Source: Bradyrhizobium sp. B124
GTDB taxonomy: Bacteria; Pseudomonadota; Alphaproteobacteria; Rhizobiales; Xanthobacteraceae
Assembly: GCF_038967635.1 (NCBI RefSeq)
Contig: NZ_CP152413.1
Location: 4,592,001 to 4,656,000 of the forward strand
Length of the DNA: 64,000 bases
Direction: 5' to 3'
This document shows positions 8,420 to 17,261 of the stretch, piece by piece. The notes under the pieces were generated by a model. The model saw only the letters and a program-made list of their open reading frames with translations. It was not told the origin of the DNA and searched no databases. Positions within the stretch are counted from its first letter, which is position 1; every line of letters begins with the position of its first letter. The position numbers and the translations under genes are program-made.

Positions 8420-9391
8420 ATGTCGCTGCCCGCCTCGCTCGCCAACCGGCTTGAACTGCCGGTCGTCGGTTCTCCGCTGTTCATCGTCTCGGGGCCCGAG
8501 CTCGTGATCGCGCAGTGCAAGGCCGGCATCGTCGGCTCATTCCCGGCACTCAACGCCCGCCCGGTCGAGAAGCTCGACGAATGGCTGACCCAGATCGAGA
8601 ACGAGCTCGGCGAGTACCAGGCACAGCATCCGGAGAAGAAGGTCGCCCCTTACGCGGTCAACCAGATCTGCCACGCCTCCAACGACCGGCTGATGCACGA
8701 CATGGAAACCTGCGTGAAGCACAAGGTGCCCATCATCATTACCTCGCTGCGTCCGCCGTCCGAAATCGTCGAAGCCGCGCATTCCTATGGCGGCGTGGTG
8801 TTCCACGACGTCATCAACGTGAAGCACGCCCGCAAGGCCGCCGAGCAGGGCGTCGACGGGTTGATCCTGGTCTGCGCCGGCGCGGGTGGCCATGCCGGCA
8901 CGCTGTCGCCGTTCGCACTGGTGCGCGAGGTCAAGCAGTGGTTCAACGGCACCATCCTGCTGTCGGGCGCGATCTCGGACGGCTGGAGCATCGCGTCGGC
9001 GCTGGCGCTCGGCGCCGACCTCGCTTATGTGGGCACCCGCTTCATCGCGACCGAGGAAGCCAATGCCGACATCAGGTACAAGCAGGCGCTGACCGAATAC
9101 GCCGCGCACGACATCGTGTATTCGAACCTGTTCACCGGCGTGCACGGCAACTATCTCGGACCGTCGATCGCAGCGGCAGGACTCGATCCGGGCAATCTGC
9201 CGGTCGCCGACAAGTCCAAGATGAATTTCGGCTCCGGCGGCAACACGAAGGCCAAGGCCTGGCGCGACATCTGGGGCTCGGGCCAGGGCATCGGCCAGAT
9301 CACCGACGCCCCGCCGGTCGCCGAACTGGTGTCGCGGCTGAAGGCGGAGTTCACCGCGGCGCGTAGCGACTTCTTGCGGGCCAGTGCCTGA
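8420..9391 (+). CDS. Nitronate monooxygenase / 2-nitropropane dioxygenase family flavoenzyme
   Basis: A 323-residue FMN-dependent TIM-barrel enzyme. LPVVGSPLFIVSGPELVIAQ near the start is the substrate/FMN end of the barrel, CAGAGGHAGTLSPFALV (about residue 155) carries the catalytic His of class I nitronate monooxygenases, and GADLAYVGTRFIATEEANA is the phosphate-binding end. GGAGG nine bases before the ATG at 8420 sets the start. It is the first gene of a run with an acyl-CoA synthetase, a DUF2855 protein, an FMO and an NHL protein, so it may act on an unsaturated or nitro/keto-acid intermediate instead of detoxifying propionate-3-nitronate; the substrate is not known. Confidence 0.9.
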   Translation: MSLPASLANRLELPVVGSPLFIVSGPELVIAQCKAGIVGSFPALNARPVEKLDEWLTQIENELGEYQAQHPEKKVAPYAVNQICHASNDRLMHDMETCVKHKVPIIITSLRPPSEIVEAAHSYGGVVFHDVINVKHARKAAEQGVDGLILVCAGAGGHAGTLSPFALVREVKQWFNGTILLSGAISDGWSIASALALGADLAYVGTRFIATEEANADIRYKQALTEYAAHDIVYSNLFTGVHGNYLGPSIAAAGLDPGNLPVADKSKMNFGSGGNTKAKAWRDIWGSGQGIGQITDAPPVAELVSRLKAEFTAARSDFLRASA

Positions 9392-9421
9392 CGCCTGCAT
9401 GATCGTCTGGAGGAATCGGCC

Positions 9422-10939
9422 ATGATCATCAGCGGCGACAGGCAGATCAGCTATAGCGACATTCACGCCCGTATCGCGCGGGCGGCGACCGGCTTCCGCG
9501 CGCTCGGCGTTCAGGGCGGCAAGCCGGTCGGCATGATGCTACGCAACGATTTCGCGCTGTTCGAGGTGGTCGCGGCCGCAGCCGCGCTCGGCAGCCCGGT
9601 GGTGCCGATCAACTGGCATCTGAAGGCCGACGAGGTCGCCTACATCTTGTCCGACAGCGGCGCCGACACGCTGGTCTGCCACGCCGATCTGCTGCCGCAG
9701 ATCCGCGACGGGTTGCCGCCGGGGATCAAGCTCCTGGTGGTGACGACGCCGCCGGAGATCGCCGCAGCCTATGGCGTGGCGCCGGAACTCACGCGCGTGC
9801 CCGACGGCGTCGCCGACTGGGACCAATGGCGCGACACCCATGCGCCGCTGACCGACGCCCCACTCGGCGCCGCGCCGATGTTCTACACCTCGGGCACGAC
9901 CGGACTGCCGAAGGGCGTGCGGCGCAAGCCGATGCGTCCCGAGCAGCTGCCGGCGGCGGCCCGCATCGGCGCCATCACCTACGGCGTCAAGCCTGACGAA
10001 GATCAGGTGATCCTGATGAACGGGCCGATGTACCATTCGGCGCCGCATTCCTACGGCATGCTCGCGTTCCGCAATGGCTGCAGCATCGTGCTCGAACCGC
10101 GTTTCGATCCCGAGGATCTGCTGCAACTGATCGAGCGTCACCGCGTCACCCACATGCATATGGTGCCGACCATGTTCGTGCGGCTGCTGCGCCTGCCGGA
10201 AGAGACACGGCGCCGCTACGACCTGTCGTCGCTGCGCTTCATCGTGCACGGCGCGGCGCCCTGCCCGGTCGACGTCAAGCGCGCGATGATCGAGTGGTGG
10301 GGACCGGTCATCAACGAATATCTCGGCTCGACCGAGACCGGCATCCCGGTCTGGCATTCGTCGGCCGAGGCGCTGGCCAAGCCCGGCACCGTCGGCCGCG
10401 CCATCGAGGGCGGCATCGTCAAGATCTTCCGGCCCGACGGGACGCAATGCGACGTCGACGAGCCCGGCGAGATCTTCATGCGCCAAACGTTGATCTCGGA
10501 CTTCGACTATCACGGCAACGCCAAGGCACGCGCCGAGGCCGATCACGACGGCCTGATCAGCGTCGGCGATGTCGGCTATCTCGACGCTGACGGCTATCTG
10601 TTCCTGTGCGACCGCAAGCGCGATATGGTGATCTCGGGCGGCGTCAACATCTACCCCGCGGAGATCGAGAATACCCTGATCGGCATGGCAGGCGTCCGCG
10701 ACTGCGCCGTATTCGGCGTGCCCGACGACGAGTATGGCGAGCGGCTGTTCGCCTGCGTCGAGCCGGAAGCGGACAGCACGCTGTCGGTCGCGGCGATCCA
10801 GGATTTCCTGCGCGGCAAGCTCGCCAATTTCAAGGTGCCGAGGGACATCCGCTTCTTGGACGCGCTGCCGCGCGAGGCCACCGGCAAGATCTTCAAGCGC
10901 AAGCTGCGCGATCTCTACCGCGAAGGGCAGCTTCGCTAA
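9422..10939 (+). CDS. Acyl-CoA synthetase (AMP-forming, ANL superfamily)
   Basis: A 505-residue ligase that makes acyl-CoA from a carboxylic acid, CoA and ATP. The P-loop-like A3 motif MFYTSGTTGLPKGVRRKP lies at about 157-174, the A5 motif EYLGSTETG at about 299, the A7/A8 hinge GDVGYLDADGYLFLCDRKRD with SGGVNIYPAEIE near 400, and the A10 lysine in PREATGKIFKRKL close to the end. It begins 30 bp after the nitronate monooxygenase stop, with GGAGG upstream, and is probably co-transcribed. The acid it activates cannot be read from sequence; the family includes long-chain, cyclohexanecarboxylate and bile-acid type ligases. Confidence 0.92.
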   Translation: MIISGDRQISYSDIHARIARAATGFRALGVQGGKPVGMMLRNDFALFEVVAAAAALGSPVVPINWHLKADEVAYILSDSGADTLVCHADLLPQIRDGLPPGIKLLVVTTPPEIAAAYGVAPELTRVPDGVADWDQWRDTHAPLTDAPLGAAPMFYTSGTTGLPKGVRRKPMRPEQLPAAARIGAITYGVKPDEDQVILMNGPMYHSAPHSYGMLAFRNGCSIVLEPRFDPEDLLQLIERHRVTHMHMVPTMFVRLLRLPEETRRRYDLSSLRFIVHGAAPCPVDVKRAMIEWWGPVINEYLGSTETGIPVWHSSAEALAKPGTVGRAIEGGIVKIFRPDGTQCDVDEPGEIFMRQTLISDFDYHGNAKARAEADHDGLISVGDVGYLDADGYLFLCDRKRDMVISGGVNIYPAEIENTLIGMAGVRDCAVFGVPDDEYGERLFACVEPEADSTLSVAAIQDFLRGKLANFKVPRDIRFLDALPREATGKIFKRKLRDLYREGQLR

Positions 10940-11043
10940 CCAAGGTGACGGTGAGGCGAACGGCGTTTGAAACTTAGTTGCTGTTGCAAAAGGCCGGCGA
11001 TCGACGCAACGATGCCGGCGCATCTGACGCCGGGATCATCGCC

Positions 11044-12129
11044 ATGAACTCCACCGACTTCATCGTCATCCGCAACGACCTGCAGCAATGCAAGGTAATC
11101 GAGACGCAGCTGCCCGACGCCGCGGCGCTGCCGGCCGATGCGCTGCTGGTGAAGGTGACCCGCTTCGCCTTCACCGCCAACAACATCACCTACGCCGTGA
11201 TCGGCGAGCAGCTGAAATACTGGCACCTGTTCCCGGCGCCCGACGGGTACGGCATTATCCCCGTGTGGGGCTTCGGCGAGGTGCTGGCCTCGAAGCATCC
11301 CGCGGTGGCAGCCGGCGAAACGCTGTTCGGCTATTTCCCGATGGCGACCCATCTGGTGATCGAGGCGGCCGATGTCAGCAAGCGTGGCCTGCGCGACGGC
11401 GCCGCGCACCGGCAGGAGGTCTCGCCGGTCTACAACGCCTATGCCCGCGTCTCCGGCGATCCGACCTATGCCGGCCAGCAGGGCGATTTCCGCGCATTGC
11501 TGCTGCCGTTGTTCATGCTCTCGTTCCTGGTCGACGACTTCCTGGCCGAGAACGAGTTCTACGGTGCACGCCGCGTCATCCTGTCGTCGGCCTCGAGCAA
11601 GACCGCGTTCGGGCTCGCCCATCTCCTGCACAAACGAGGTATCCGGGTGATCGGGCTGACCTCGAAGGGCAATGTCGATTTCGTCACCTCGCTCGGCTGC
11701 TACGACGAGGTCGTCACCTATGACCAGGTCACCGCGATCCCGGCGGCCGAGGCTGTGGCCTATGTCGACATGGCCGGCAACAGCGCGCTACGCGAGACGC
11801 TGCACCGGCACTTCGGTGCGCAGATGGTCTATTCGGGCCGGGTCGGGCTCACCCATCGTGCGAGCGAGCCGGACGAGCCGACGCTGCCCGGCGCCAAGCC
11901 GGTGTGGTTCTTCGCACCGGACCAGATCCGCAAGCGCGCCAAGGAATGGGGTCCCGGCGGCATCGACCAGCGTTTCGGCGCCGCATGGACGGAGCTCGTG
12001 CCGCGTCTGCCCGACTGGCTCGATGTCGTCGAGCGGCGGGGCCCGGCCGCGGTGCGCGAGGCCTATCTCGATACCCTGCAGGGCCGCGTTCCGCCGGATC
12101 AAGGCCTGATCCTGTCGCTGGCCGAATAG
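11044..12129 (+). CDS. DUF2855 family protein (MDR-like fold predicted)
   Basis: A 361-residue protein starting MNSTDFIVIRNDLQQ. It reads as a DUF2855 member: an N-terminal GroES-like part (FTANNITYAVIGEQLKYW, PVWGFGEVLAS, LFGYFPMATHLVI) and a Rossmann-like part (RRVILSSASSKTAFGLAHLL, then IRVIGLTSKGNVDFVTSLG), together resembling a medium-chain dehydrogenase/quinone reductase. No biochemical activity is established for the family as far as I know. Position between an acyl-CoA synthetase and a monooxygenase suggests an oxidoreductase step in the same catabolic route. The upstream extension to 10978 has no support. Confidence 0.82.
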   Translation: MNSTDFIVIRNDLQQCKVIETQLPDAAALPADALLVKVTRFAFTANNITYAVIGEQLKYWHLFPAPDGYGIIPVWGFGEVLASKHPAVAAGETLFGYFPMATHLVIEAADVSKRGLRDGAAHRQEVSPVYNAYARVSGDPTYAGQQGDFRALLLPLFMLSFLVDDFLAENEFYGARRVILSSASSKTAFGLAHLLHKRGIRVIGLTSKGNVDFVTSLGCYDEVVTYDQVTAIPAAEAVAYVDMAGNSALRETLHRHFGAQMVYSGRVGLTHRASEPDEPTLPGAKPVWFFAPDQIRKRAKEWGPGGIDQRFGAAWTELVPRLPDWLDVVERRGPAAVREAYLDTLQGRVPPDQGLILSLAE

Positions 12130-12241
12130 GCGATATCCCGTCGCGCCCTTTCTGCGGCCTCACCAATGGGTATAGGCTTGCGGGCAAGGGAACGCCGCCA
12201 AGAAAACGTCACCAAGGGCGGCCGATGACGAGAAACGCTCA

Positions 12242-14029
12242 ATGCTCGACAAGACGGACGATATTTCGGTCGCCGCCGACAATTGGCTTGTGCAGTTCGA
12301 GGATGCGCTGGCGGGCCCCGACGATGTGCTGCTGAAGCCGCTGTTCCATCCCGAGAGCTATTGGCGCGACGTGCTGGCGCTGAGCTGGAACATCCAGACC
12401 GTCAACCGCGCCTTCGCCATCGTCGAGGAGCTGCCCGCGCATGCCCGTCGCAGCGCACCGCATGATTTCCGCATCGATGCCGAGCGCGCGCCGCCCCGCC
12501 GGGTGATGCGCGCCGGCACGAACGCGATCGAGGCGATCTTCAAGTTCGAGACCGCTGTCGGCCGCGGCTACGGCATCGTGCGGCTGATCCCTGACGCCGC
12601 CGACGGCGATCGGCTGAAGGCCTGGACGTTGCTGACCGCGCTGGAGGAACTGAAGGGATTCGAGGAGCAGCAGGGAAACACACGACCGCGTGGACAGGCC
12701 TATTCGCGCGATTTCCGCGGACCCAACTGGCTCGACCTGCGCAAGGCGGCCGCCGAATATGCCGACCACGATCCCGACGTGCTGGTGGTCGGCGGCGGAC
12801 AGGCCGGGCTTGCGATCGCCGCCCGGCTGCAACAGCTCAAGATCGATGCGCTGATCGTCGACCGCGAGGCGCGCGTCGGCGACAATTGGCGCAAGCGCTA
12901 CCACGCGCTCACCCTGCACAACCAGGTGCAGGTCAATCATTTGCCCTACATGCCGTTCCCGCCGAACTGGCCGACCTACATCCCGAAGGACAAGCTCGCC
13001 AACTGGTTCGAATCCTATGTCGATGCCATGGAGCTTAACTTCTGGACCGGAACGGAATTCGTCGGCGGCAGCTATGACGACGCACAGGGACGCTGGACCA
13101 TCGAGCTGCGCCGCACCGACGGCACGACGCGGAAACTGCAGCCGCGCCATGTCGTGATGGCGACCGGCGTCAGCGGCATTCCGAGCGTGCCTGATATCCC
13201 CGGCTTGAAGACTTTCTCCGGCAAGGTGCTGCATTCGAGCGGCTATGAAGACGGCGAACATTGGGCAGGCAAGCGCGCGCTGGTGATCGGCACCGGTAAT
13301 AGCGGCCACGACATCGCGCAGGATTTGCACTCCTCCGGCGCCGAGGTCACGTTGGTGCAGCGCTCCTCGACCCTGATCACCAATATCGAGCCCTCCGCGC
13401 AGCTGGCCTATGCCGCCTACAATGAAGGCTCGCTCGAAGACAACGATTTGATCGCGACCTCGATGCCGCTGGCGCTCGCCAAACGCAGCCACGTGCTGAT
13501 GACCGAGCAGTCGAAGGAGCTCGATAGACCGCTGCTCGACGGTCTCGCGCGCAAGGGCTTCAAGCTCGATTTCGGCGACGGCGGCACGGGCTGGCAGTTC
13601 AAGTACCTGACCCGCGGCGGCGGCTATTACTTCAACGTCGGCTGCTCCGATCTCGTCGCGAGCGGCGCGATCGCCCTGAAGCAATTTGCCGACATCGAGA
13701 CCTTCGTGCGCGAAGGCGCGCGGCTGAAGAGCGGCGACACGGTTGCCGCCGACCTGATCGTGCTCGCGACCGGCTACCGGCCGCAGGAAGAGCTGGTGAA
13801 GAGGCTGTTCGGCGAGGTGATGGCCGCGCGGGTCGGCCCGATCTGGGGTTTTGGCGACGGCCAGGAGCTGCGCAACATGTATACGCGCACGCCGCAGCCC
13901 GGCCTGTGGTTCATCGCCGGCAGCCTCGCGCAATGCCGCATCAACTCGCGTTATCTGGCGCTGCAGATCAAGGCGATTGAGGAAGGCCTGTTGCCGCGCG
14001 ATGTCGGGCCGGTGGCGAGGCTAATGTAG
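12242..14029 (+). CDS. Flavin-containing monooxygenase with N-terminal NTF2-like domain
   Basis: A 595-residue NADPH- and O2-dependent flavoprotein. Residues 10-145 resemble an NTF2/SnoaL-like domain (WLVQFEDALAGPDDVLLKPLF). The FAD-binding GGGQAG is at about 184-189, the NADPH-binding VIGTGNSGHDIAQ near 345, and between them FSGKVLHSSGY, the FxGxxxHxxxY fingerprint of FMO/Baeyer-Villiger type enzymes; LATGYRPQ is the conserved C-terminal turn. It should oxygenate a heteroatom or a ketone. It lies 112 bp after the DUF2855 gene on the same strand and ends next to a palindromic repeat. Confidence 0.9.
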   Translation: MLDKTDDISVAADNWLVQFEDALAGPDDVLLKPLFHPESYWRDVLALSWNIQTVNRAFAIVEELPAHARRSAPHDFRIDAERAPPRRVMRAGTNAIEAIFKFETAVGRGYGIVRLIPDAADGDRLKAWTLLTALEELKGFEEQQGNTRPRGQAYSRDFRGPNWLDLRKAAAEYADHDPDVLVVGGGQAGLAIAARLQQLKIDALIVDREARVGDNWRKRYHALTLHNQVQVNHLPYMPFPPNWPTYIPKDKLANWFESYVDAMELNFWTGTEFVGGSYDDAQGRWTIELRRTDGTTRKLQPRHVVMATGVSGIPSVPDIPGLKTFSGKVLHSSGYEDGEHWAGKRALVIGTGNSGHDIAQDLHSSGAEVTLVQRSSTLITNIEPSAQLAYAAYNEGSLEDNDLIATSMPLALAKRSHVLMTEQSKELDRPLLDGLARKGFKLDFGDGGTGWQFKYLTRGGGYYFNVGCSDLVASGAIALKQFADIETFVREGARLKSGDTVAADLIVLATGYRPQEELVKRLFGEVMAARVGPIWGFGDGQELRNMYTRTPQPGLWFIAGSLAQCRINSRYLALQIKAIEEGLLPRDVGPVARLM

Positions 14030-14035
14030 TCAGCC

Positions 14036-14136
14036 GTCATTCCGGGGCGCGCGTAGCGCGAACCCGGAATCCATTGGGCCACAATCTCTGCGGACGAATG
14101 GATTTCGGGCCTGCGCTTCGCGCATCCCGGAATGAC
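14036..14136. repeat. Long inverted repeat between FMO and NHL genes
   Basis: GTCATTCCGGG at 14036 is mirrored by CCCGGAATGAC ending at 14136, with inner paired arms GCGCGTAGCGCGAACCCGGA and CTGCGCTTCGCGCATCCCGG. It fills the gap between two co-oriented genes. The sequence resembles repeats common in Bradyrhizobium intergenic DNA and may act as an mRNA 3'-end stabiliser or attenuator. Confidence 0.72.
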
Positions 14137-14156
14137 GAGAAGAAAGAGGACGAGCA

Positions 14157-15134
14157 ATGCCAACCATCCTCGGCACCGGCGAGCACCGCTATCGCGTGGT
14201 GGAGAACTTCGCAAAACTCCCCGACGGCTGGAGCCTGACGGATGTCGCCTCCGTCGCGGTCGACAGCAAGGACCGTGTCTATGTGTTCAACCGCGGCGAA
14301 CATCCGATGGTGGTGCTCGACCGCGAGGGAAACTTCATCCGGAGCTGGGGCGAAGGCGTGTTCGCACGCGCCCACGGCCTGCATATCGATGCCGACGACA
14401 ATCTCTATTGCACCGACGACGGCGACCACACCGTGCGCAAGTGCTCGACCGACGGCAAGGTGCTGCTGACGATCGGCATCCCGAACAAGCCGGCGCCGTT
14501 CATGAGCGGCGAGCCGTTCCATCGCTGCACCCACACCGCGCTGTCGCCGAACGGCGAGATCTATGTCTCGGACGGCTATGGCAATGCCTGCGTCCACAAA
14601 TACTCGCCGGACGGCAGGCTGATCAAAACCTGGGGCGAGCCCGGCACCGATCCCGGCCAGTTCAACATCGTGCACAACATCGCGACCGACGCCGACGGCT
14701 GGGTCTATGTCGCCGACCGCGAGAATCACCGTGTGCAGGTGTTCGACGGCAACGGCAGATACGAGACGCAGTGGAACAATCTGCACCGGCCCTGCGCGTT
14801 GTGCTGCTGCGGTGGCGGCAAGCAGCCGAACTTCGTGATCGGCGAGCTCGGCCCCGGCATGGCGGTCAACCGCAAGGTGCCCAATCTCGGCCCGCGGCTG
14901 TCGATCGTGGATCACACCGGCAAGCGCATCGCCCGGCTCGGCGGCGAGCACGGCCCCGGCGTCGAGACCGGCAAATTCCTGGCGCCGCACGGCATCGCGC
15001 TGGACTCGCGCGGCGACATCTATGTCGGCGAAGTCGGCGTCACCGACTGGAAGACCAGCTTTCCGGATACCGAGGTGCCGGCCGCGGTGCGCCTGACGCG
15101 GTGCCTGCAGAAGCTGGAGCGGGTGACAGTGTAG
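14157..15134 (+). CDS. NHL-repeat beta-propeller protein, peptidyl-alpha-hydroxyglycine lyase-like
   Basis: A 325-residue protein made of about six NHL-type blades, each with a pattern like VAVDSKDRVYVFNRGEHP, LHIDADDNLYCTDDGDH and IATDADGWVYVADRENH. This is the arrangement of the peptidyl-amidoglycolate lyase-like family seen in environmental bacteria. A Cys-rich spot (LCCCGGGKQ) at about 220 is unusual. No signal peptide is visible. AAAGAGGACGAGCA precedes the ATG at 14157, so the start is firm. It is the last gene of the LysR-linked cluster; a lyase, a lactonase-like hydrolase or a scaffold role are all possible. Confidence 0.82.
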   Translation: MPTILGTGEHRYRVVENFAKLPDGWSLTDVASVAVDSKDRVYVFNRGEHPMVVLDREGNFIRSWGEGVFARAHGLHIDADDNLYCTDDGDHTVRKCSTDGKVLLTIGIPNKPAPFMSGEPFHRCTHTALSPNGEIYVSDGYGNACVHKYSPDGRLIKTWGEPGTDPGQFNIVHNIATDADGWVYVADRENHRVQVFDGNGRYETQWNNLHRPCALCCCGGGKQPNFVIGELGPGMAVNRKVPNLGPRLSIVDHTGKRIARLGGEHGPGVETGKFLAPHGIALDSRGDIYVGEVGVTDWKTSFPDTEVPAAVRLTRCLQKLERVTV

Positions 15135-15165
15135 TTTTAGCGTATCGAAGCGATCCCTCTAACCC

Positions 15166-15266
15166 GTCACCCTGAGGCGCGAGCGGAGCGAGCCTCGAAG
15201 GGTCGACGGCCCGGCTGGTGGCCGTGCATCCTTCGAGGCTCGCTCCGCTCGCGCCTCAGGATGACG
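15166..15266. repeat. Long inverted repeat between convergent genes, possible bidirectional terminator
   Basis: Arms GTCACCCTGAGGCGCGAGCG... (15166-15202) and the reverse complement at 15230-15266 pair almost perfectly over about 35 bp, with a loop of 27 bp. It lies between the end of the NHL gene (15134) and the end of the CLC gene (15309). It resembles a dispersed rhizobial repeat and could end transcription in both directions. Confidence 0.72.
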
Positions 15267-15308
15267 GATCAAATAGCGAGCACCACACGATGATCACGCC
15301 CGCCGCAA

Positions 15309-17069
15309 TCAAATCTCGCCGATCACCTCGCGGCGGCGCTGCTCGGATTCTTCCGCATAGCGCCGCATCGCGTGCGCTTCGGTGAGCAGGCCGATCGGGC
15401 GCCGGTCGCCATCGTCCTCGACCACCGCGAGCGATTCCGCTTCGGCGGCGTCGAACACCGCGATCGCCTCCTGCACGTTCATGGCAGGATGCAGCACCAC
15501 GTCGGCGTAGCGCAGGATGGCGGCAAGCCCCTTGTCGGCCTCGAGATCGGGCGCGTGCGCCTCCGCGACCAGCGCGAGCCCGGCATAACGTCCCTCGCCG
15601 TCGATCGCGACGACCTGGGTCTTCGAGCCGGGAGGGAATTCCTCGCGAAACGCCTCGATCGGCATCGCGGCGTTCACCGTCGTCATGTCCTGCCGCATCA
15701 TCTTGCCGACCGTGAGATCGCGGATCCAGCCGATATCGGCGGCGCTGCGGATGGTCTCGCCGCGCAGATGCAGCCGCCAGGTCGCGAACGAATAGCCGAA
15801 CAACTCGCGCGTGATCGTGGTCGAGATGATGACCGCGACCAGCACCGCGGTGGTGAGCCAGAGATTGCCGGTGGATTCCAGCGCGATGAACGACATCGTC
15901 AATGGACCGCCGATCACCGAGGCCGACAGCGCGCTCATGCCGATCACGGCATAGGCGTTGGGATCGAGATTGAGCCCCGGCCACACGATGTCGACGCCGG
16001 CCGCAAACAGCCGGCCGCCGAGCGCGCCCATGAACAGCGTCGCGAAGAACAATCCGCCGCGGAAGCCCGAACCGAGCGAGACGATCGAGGCCACCGCCTT
16101 CAGCGCGAACACGCCGGCGATGAAGGTGAGCGGCATCGCCACGATGCCGGCGAAGCGCAGCGCGCCATGGCCCGACGACATCACCTGCGGCGTCAGCAGC
16201 GCCATGGCGCCGACCGCAAGCCCGCCCAGCGCCGGCCGCAGCGGCGGCCAGAGCCGGGTCTTGGCGAGCAGCGTCTCGCACAGCGCCACCCCGCGCATGA
16301 TCGCAATCCCGGTCAGGGCCGCGACCACGCCGAGCAGCGCGGCGATCGCAAGATCCCGCCCGAGCACGTCGCCGACGGTTCCGACGCCGACGCCGAGCGG
16401 CAGCGGCTCGAAGGCATGGGCGACGAAATAGCCGGCCACCGCCGCCACACCGACCGGGGTCAGGCTCGCCGGCGTATAGCCGCCGATCACAAGTTCGAAA
16501 GCGTAGAACGCGCCCGCCAGCGGCGCGCTGAAGGCCCCCGCGATCGCCGCCGCCGCGCCGCAGCCGACCATGATTCGCTGGTCGTTGCGGCGGAGATGAA
16601 AGCCGCGGCCCAGCGAGGCGGCCAGGCCGCTCGAAAGCTGGGTGTAGCCGGCCTCAAGCCCGACCGAGCCCCCGACGCCGCTCGACCAGATCGTCTGCAG
16701 CGCCACGATCACGCTGCCGCGGAACGACATCCGGCCGCCATAAAGCGCGTTGGCCTCGATCGGGTCGATTTCCCGGGCCGGCCGGACCCTGAGCAGCAGC
16801 AGGAACGCTACTCCAAGCACCAGCCCGCCAACCGTGGGAACCACGAGGGCGCGCACGGGATCGATGCTGGGCTGGCTCGACAGCCGATCGCCCAGCGGCA
16901 GATTGAACAGCACCGAATGCAGCACCGTGACGAGGCCGCTCATGACCGCCACCACGAGGCCGCCAATGGCGCCGATCAGCAGCGCCAGCACCACGAGGCT
17001 CGTCTCGTGCGCACGCACAAATGCGCGCAACCGGCGCGGCGCCTCGAGATAGCTTGTGGTCGTGGTCAT
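15309..17069 (-). CDS. CLC-family chloride channel/transporter with C-terminal CBS domains
   Basis: A 586-residue membrane protein with the CLC fold (about residues 18-430) and a CBS-pair region (about 450-575; GKMMRQDMTTVNAAMPIEAF and the block around ADVVLHPAMNVQEAIAVF). The selectivity-filter elements are recognisable: GSVGLEAGYTQ carries the gating glutamate, GSGFRGGLFFATLFMGALGG the third loop, and FGYSFATWRLHLRG the conserved tyrosine. With the gating Glu present it may be a Cl-/H+ exchanger. The CBS pair could bind adenine nucleotides. It is a single gene, convergent with the NHL gene and divergent from the HNH gene. Confidence 0.92.
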   Translation of the reverse strand: MTTTTSYLEAPRRLRAFVRAHETSLVVLALLIGAIGGLVVAVMSGLVTVLHSVLFNLPLGDRLSSQPSIDPVRALVVPTVGGLVLGVAFLLLLRVRPAREIDPIEANALYGGRMSFRGSVIVALQTIWSSGVGGSVGLEAGYTQLSSGLAASLGRGFHLRRNDQRIMVGCGAAAAIAGAFSAPLAGAFYAFELVIGGYTPASLTPVGVAAVAGYFVAHAFEPLPLGVGVGTVGDVLGRDLAIAALLGVVAALTGIAIMRGVALCETLLAKTRLWPPLRPALGGLAVGAMALLTPQVMSSGHGALRFAGIVAMPLTFIAGVFALKAVASIVSLGSGFRGGLFFATLFMGALGGRLFAAGVDIVWPGLNLDPNAYAVIGMSALSASVIGGPLTMSFIALESTGNLWLTTAVLVAVIISTTITRELFGYSFATWRLHLRGETIRSAADIGWIRDLTVGKMMRQDMTTVNAAMPIEAFREEFPPGSKTQVVAIDGEGRYAGLALVAEAHAPDLEADKGLAAILRYADVVLHPAMNVQEAIAVFDAAEAESLAVVEDDGDRRPIGLLTEAHAMRRYAEESEQRRREVIGEI

Positions 17070-17261
17070 CGGCAGGGTCCGTCACTGGCCGACAGGGCCT
17101 TGCGGCTCCCTTTACGGGCCTCGCGGGCGGGAGGCAATCGGGGCAGGAACATGGCAGGGCATGGCGGATAAGCCGCTCATTGCTCTTCACAATCCCGTCA
17201 CGCTGCCTGTAGTATGTGAGTGCATGCTGCTTCGCAGCTAATGGGAGATCAGGAGCGTTAT

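Noticed and set aside
12239..13933. 564-codon open frame opposite the FMO gene
   Set aside because: No domain, composition typical of an antisense shadow; the plus-strand FMO has all its motifs.
15372..17171. 599-codon plus-strand frame opposite the CLC gene
   Set aside because: Antisense shadow; the CLC protein has its filter motifs and membrane helices.
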